Assembly: GCA_022819825.1 (NCBI GenBank)
Contig: JAJEGM010000018.1
Span: forward strand, 1-35,130
Source of the DNA: Acidimicrobiia bacterium
GTDB lineage: Bacteria; Actinomycetota; Acidimicrobiia; Acidimicrobiales; Bin134
Length of the DNA: 35,130 bases
Direction: 5' to 3'
Made by a program: the position numbers and the translations under genes. The number at the start of each line of letters is the position of its first letter. Position 1 is the stretch's first letter. Under the pieces are notes generated by a model. It saw only the letters and a list, made by a program, of their open reading frames with translations. It was not told the origin of the DNA and made no database searches. Shown one piece after another: positions 31,835 to 35,130 of this stretch.

Positions 31835-33649
31835 ATGAGCTACGAGCACGTTTTGGCGCCGGTTGAGATCAATGGGATGGAGATCAAGAACCGGGTGGTG
31901 CGCACCGCGCACGGCACCAACATCGGCCAAGGGCGGATCACCGACGAGCTGATCGCCTACCACGAGGCCCGAGCCGCCGGTGGGTGCGGGCTGACCATCT
32001 TGGAAGCGGCGTCGGTCCATCCCACCGACATGGGCACGCTGTGGCTGCACGACGCCTCGGTGGTGGACGACTACCGGCGGCTGATGAGCCAGCTGGCCCC
32101 TTACGGCATGACGGTGTTCCAGCAGCTCGGCCATCTGGGTTATGAGGGGGTGACCGCCGATGGCGACCCTCCGTGGTCGGCGTCGGAGCTTCCCGGCCCC
32201 AGCATTCGCCGCCCGGCCAAGGCTATGACCGCCGACGACATCGCCGAGCTCACCGATGCCTTCGCCCATGCCGCCCGGTGGAGCGTTGAGGGGGGTGTCC
32301 ACGGGGTGGAGGTTCACATCGCCCACGGTTACCTGCTCCAGCAGTTCATGTCGTCGGCTACCAACCAGCGCACTGACGAATACGGCGGCTCGTGGGAGAA
32401 CCGCATCCGTCTGGCCCGCGAGGTTGTTGGCGCGGTGCGGACAGCGATCGGTGTCGAGATACCGCTCGGCGTGCGGATCGGATCAGAAGCCGTAGGCGAT
32501 GGGGGAGTGACAGAGCACGATTGCGCCGGGTTGGTGAGGGTGCTGGCCGACGACGGCCTCATCGACTACGTAAACCTCACCTATGGAAGCTGCCTTCGGC
32601 CCCACAAGATCATGGGCGGGATGCACGAGCCGCCCGGTTACGAGTTGGAGGCCGCTGCTCCGGTGGTGGCTGCTGTGGATCTGCCTGCCATCGTCACCGG
32701 TCGGTTCCGCACCCTGGCCGAGGCCGACCAATTGATCGCCGAAGGGGTGGCCGACATGGTGGGCCTCACCCGAGCCCACATCGCCGACCCCGATCTAGTG
32801 GCCAAGAGTATCGACGGCCGAGAGGCCGAGGTCCGCCCTTGCATAGCCGGCAACGACGGCTGCGTCGGCGGCCTCAACCGAGGTCGCCTGTCGTGCGCGG
32901 TCAACCCCGCAGTGGGCCGCGAGCTGGACCAGCCCTCGCACCAGCCCAGTGCCCAACCCCAACAGGTTGTAGTTGTCGGCGGTGGCCCCGGCGGCATGGA
33001 AGCCGCCCGCTTGGCTGCCATCCAGGGCCACGATGTGGTGCTGTTCGAGGCCCGCGACTGCCTGGGCGGCGCGGTCCGACAAGCCCAAGAGCTACCCACC
33101 CGGGCCTTGCTGGGCGACATCTGCGACTGGCAAGAGCGAGAGCTGTCCCGGCTCGGCGTTGGTGTGTGGTTGAACCAAGCCGCCGATGTCGATGCAATTA
33201 CCGCTGCTCGCCCCCACCTCGTAGTTGTGGCCACCGGCGCCACCGGCGCCGAACTCCCCAACATCAGCACGATGCCCAAAGGCGCCACCGCCGTGGTCGA
33301 CGACCGCTTCGGCGGCTACGAAGCCCTCGGCCTCGCCGAGTGGCTGGCCGCCCGAGGCCTGGCCGTAACCGTGACCACCCCCGGCCGCCGAGTAGCCGCC
33401 AATGCCCTGCTCGACCTAGTGGTCCAACCCGCCCTGGAGCGCCTCCAGGCCCTCAACGTCAACATCCAAACCAAAGTCGACCCCCCGCCCGAAGCCCACC
33501 TCACCCTCACCGTGGCCAAGCGGCCCCACGACCCCCTTTCCACCGATCTCATTGCTGCTGGCCTCAAGGTCCATGTCATCGGCGATGCCCGCGAACCCGG
33601 CCGCATTCTCACCGCCATCGCCGACGCCCACGGTGTTGAATTCGGCTAG
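31835..33649 (+). CDS. FadH/OYE-type NADH:flavin oxidoreductase with altered Fe-S site
   Basis: A 604-residue enzyme of the 2,4-dienoyl-CoA reductase type. It has an N-terminal FMN TIM barrel (VEVHIAHGYLLQQFM and TDEYGGSWENR), a cysteine cluster segment, and a C-terminal FAD/NAD(P) domain (VVVVGGGPGGMEAARLAA). The family binds a 4Fe-4S cluster through a CxxC-x3-C-x11-C pattern. Here the Cys ligands are C336, C343 and C354, but position 339 is Gly (CIAGNDGC), so one ligand is missing. The reaction is probably reduction of a conjugated C=C bond in an unsaturated acyl-CoA or similar ketone. It follows the MFS gene by 52 bases; GGGTGAGG precedes ATG 31835. Confidence 0.9.
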   Translation: MSYEHVLAPVEINGMEIKNRVVRTAHGTNIGQGRITDELIAYHEARAAGGCGLTILEAASVHPTDMGTLWLHDASVVDDYRRLMSQLAPYGMTVFQQLGHLGYEGVTADGDPPWSASELPGPSIRRPAKAMTADDIAELTDAFAHAARWSVEGGVHGVEVHIAHGYLLQQFMSSATNQRTDEYGGSWENRIRLAREVVGAVRTAIGVEIPLGVRIGSEAVGDGGVTEHDCAGLVRVLADDGLIDYVNLTYGSCLRPHKIMGGMHEPPGYELEAAAPVVAAVDLPAIVTGRFRTLAEADQLIAEGVADMVGLTRAHIADPDLVAKSIDGREAEVRPCIAGNDGCVGGLNRGRLSCAVNPAVGRELDQPSHQPSAQPQQVVVVGGGPGGMEAARLAAIQGHDVVLFEARDCLGGAVRQAQELPTRALLGDICDWQERELSRLGVGVWLNQAADVDAITAARPHLVVVATGATGAELPNISTMPKGATAVVDDRFGGYEALGLAEWLAARGLAVTVTTPGRRVAANALLDLVVQPALERLQALNVNIQTKVDPPPEAHLTLTVAKRPHDPLSTDLIAAGLKVHVIGDAREPGRILTAIADAHGVEFG

Positions 33650-33687
33650 CTACCGCGGCGGAGGTCGATGCCGGACCGCTGTTGGCC

Positions 33688-34989
33688 CTATTGGAAGGAA
33701 ACGAACTCTGGGGTGGGGGTGAGTTCTAGGACTTGTTGCGGGGTGGCCATGGGGGAGTCTTCGTCGTAGAAGTTCTTCCAGCCCCAATAGAACTGGTCGG
33801 CGTCAGGTTCGTTGGTCAGAAAGTTCCAGGTGTTGTACTTGAGATTGAGAGGGCCTTGGCCGTCCATGTGGATCAGCACCGCCAGCTCTGGGGGCGTGTC
33901 GATGAGTTCGCGGTCGGTGATCATGGAGAACCGGAATTGGTGGAGGACGAGCAGCTTCTGTGGCAGGGCCTCTTCTCGGACGATCCCGGCCAGCCACTCC
34001 ACCACCTGATTGATCTCGGCCGCGTCCACTGTGCCGATCTGCTCGAGATGCACCTCGTGGGGCTTGAGCCTCCACTCAGGATCGAGGGCTAACCCCACAT
34101 GGGGCAGGCGCAGGAACTCCTCGTACATCTTCGCCTGCGTCAGAAAGTCGCTTCGCCCCGACTGAAGGTCCAGCACCACGTACATGTCATTGGCGGCCGC
34201 AGCCTCGATCCAAGGCCTGATGTCGTCCTTGAGTGTCCCCACCGAGTAGTCGCCATCGCTGCCGGCGCTGGCCGATGCAACGGTGGCGATGATCTCAAAG
34301 GTGGGCAGCACCGCATAACCATCGCCGTCGTAGCCCTGGGAGATGGATCGGAGGCGCTCAACCCCGGCTTCGGGACCCTGTTCCCCCAGCACGCCCAGTG
34401 CTGATGTCGCCGGGTGGCCGTACAGGGCCACCAAGCGGCGGTTAATGCCTGAGTCGAACATAAGCAGGCCGCCCCCGGGAATCTCATGGCCCCTGCGGAT
34501 GACCTCCAACTGCCATAGCGCGTCCTCGCCGAGGTCCGGAGCCACTATCACCTCCGAGGCGTCCAGGATCTTTTGCCTGGTCTGCGGGGAAAGGGCTCTG
34601 AGGTCGTCGGTGGCCACGATCACCGTGTTGCCGATTTGGTGGCCTTGGGCCGCCAGCGTCGTGGCCTGCTCGTCGTCGGCCACCACCCACACGCGCTCGA
34701 CCACCGCCACGGGGGCCGGTGTCGCGGGCGGCTGGTCGACTTCGGGGGGCTTGAGGTTGAAATCGGCCTGAACCTCAGGTGCAGAGGACGCCTCCCGGAT
34801 CGCGGCCACTGCCAAACCGGCGATAGACGAAGGGGTAACAGCATCATTGGCCCCGGTGCCTTGGGCCGTGGGAGACGCAGTGATGGACGCGTGCGTAGTG
34901 GTTGAGGCCGTTCCAACCGGCAGGCACGACGTTGCAACCGCAGCCAGCGCAACAACGATGATCCAGTAGGGGCGAAAACGGATTCGCAA
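33688..34989 (-). CDS. Putative lipoprotein of unknown function, 5' end at the repeat border
   Basis: A 433-residue frame. It begins RIRFRPYWIIVVALAAVATSC, a signal-peptide-like stretch with a possible lipobox (ATSC), then a Thr/Ala-rich linker. The long C-terminal domain has alternating beta-alpha features (YGHPATSALGVLGEQ, YVVLDLQSGRSDF, HVGLALDPEWRLKP, KLLVLHQFRFSMI), resembling a barrel-like sugar or peptidoglycan-active fold, but I cannot name a family. The only possible start, TTG 34989, is the first base triplet inside the repeat boundary; the codon before it is a TAG within the repeat. Either translation starts at TTG, or the natural start was removed by insertion of the repeated element. 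Confidence 0.72.
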   Translation of the reverse strand: MRIRFRPYWIIVVALAAVATSCLPVGTASTTTHASITASPTAQGTGANDAVTPSSIAGLAVAAIREASSAPEVQADFNLKPPEVDQPPATPAPVAVVERVWVVADDEQATTLAAQGHQIGNTVIVATDDLRALSPQTRQKILDASEVIVAPDLGEDALWQLEVIRRGHEIPGGGLLMFDSGINRRLVALYGHPATSALGVLGEQGPEAGVERLRSISQGYDGDGYAVLPTFEIIATVASASAGSDGDYSVGTLKDDIRPWIEAAAANDMYVVLDLQSGRSDFLTQAKMYEEFLRLPHVGLALDPEWRLKPHEVHLEQIGTVDAAEINQVVEWLAGIVREEALPQKLLVLHQFRFSMITDRELIDTPPELAVLIHMDGQGPLNLKYNTWNFLTNEPDADQFYWGWKNFYDEDSPMATPQQVLELTPTPEFVSFQ

Positions 34990-35130
34990 CTAAGGGGCCG
35001 CGCGGATAGGTGGCCATCCACCGGTCGTTGTGTTGTCCCGGCTTTGATGTCGGGTAGCACCAACCCAACGACTCGGTGGAGGTATCTGTCATTATGCGCG
35101 CGCTGGAACCGGAGGTGGTAGATGCTGTGT
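34990..35130. repeat. Right copy of the 141-bp inverted terminal repeat
   Basis: Exact reverse complement of 1-141. It adjoins the first codon of the lipoprotein frame at 34989 on its inner side. In this copy the outward ORF is on the plus strand. The bases at the inner end read CTAAGGGGCCGCG; a short CTAA or TAA target could precede an element starting with GGGG, as in IS5-group elements that favour TNA or CTAG targets. That reading is tentative. Confidence 0.95.
35094..35130 (+). CDS. 5' fragment of an ORF leaving the window, possibly a transposase
   Basis: ATG 35094 opens the same MRALEPEVVDAV frame as in the left repeat, still open at the last base, with GGAGG 11 bases upstream. Two inverted copies of one gene start flanking the segment is the main reason to think of an insertion sequence. 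The rest of the gene lies outside the window, so the product is not identified. Confidence 0.35.
   Translation, partial: MRALEPEVVDAV

Noticed and set aside
1..35130. Circular element
   Set aside because: The shared ends are inverted, not direct, so they do not support circularity.

Overview
This is 35.1 kb of high-GC, gene-dense bacterial DNA. The codon choice (C/G-ending, with GTG and TTG starts), the many short-chain dehydrogenases (SDRs), acyl-CoA enzymes and cytochrome P450s, and the actinobacterial-style single-cluster ferredoxin suggest an actinobacterium, possibly Acidimicrobiia-like from an environmental or host-associated metagenome. That placement is inference; there is no rRNA or other marker gene. 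No tRNA, rRNA or CRISPR array was seen.

Layout. Both ends of the window are a perfect 141-bp inverted repeat (1-141 and 34990-35130). In each copy an ORF starts and runs outward off the window, as expected if the segment lies between two oppositely oriented insertion sequences. From 142 to 3.8 kb there are orphan genes (a 100-aa protein, a hydrophobic protein, a 53-aa small ORF), a HAD phosphatase and an MscS channel. From 3.86 to 9.3 kb two divergent operons carry an unrecognised two-repeat protein coupled to a crotonase, and acyl-CoA dehydrogenase, SDR, CMD-family protein and ACMSD-like amidohydrolase. From 9.26 to 14.1 kb come a SnoaL-like protein, an SDR, a second copy of the unrecognised protein, an imidazolonepropionase-like amidohydrolase and a P450. 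From 14.19 to 20.65 kb is a complete five-gene Liv-type ABC importer followed by an SDR and a VOC protein. At 20.6-21.5 kb there is a flavoprotein tail remnant and a HicAB toxin-antitoxin pair. From 21.5 to 24.1 kb (minus strand) lie an SDR, a SnoaL-like protein and an FAD dehydrogenase. From 24.15 to 29.55 kb a single-direction cluster encodes ferredoxin, SDR, P450, a DUF35 protein, an acyl-CoA ligase and an Ltp2-like thiolase-fold protein. The rest holds an APH-fold kinase, an MFS transporter, an Fe-S flavoenzyme (OYE/dienoyl-CoA reductase type) and a lipoprotein cut at the repeat border.

How it may work together. The genes look like an uptake-and-catabolism island for hydrophobic, probably alicyclic, terpenoid or steroid-like carboxylic acids. 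The importer brings the compound in, P450s with the ferredoxin hydroxylate it, SDRs oxidise alcohols, the ligase makes the CoA thioester, and acyl-CoA dehydrogenase, crotonase and the DUF35/Ltp2 pair carry out beta-oxidation-like or retro-aldol steps. A 16-bp dyad sits between the -35 and -10 elements of the importer promoter, just upstream of the divergent P450, and is a good candidate substrate-responsive operator. The substrate itself cannot be read from sequence.

The most novel item is the pair of paralogous proteins at 3858-4700 and 10697-11560. Each is built from two homologous halves of about 120 residues and belongs to no family I can name. Three other enzymes carry substitutions at normally invariant metal or cluster ligands. 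All intergenic gaps are shorter than 300 bases.
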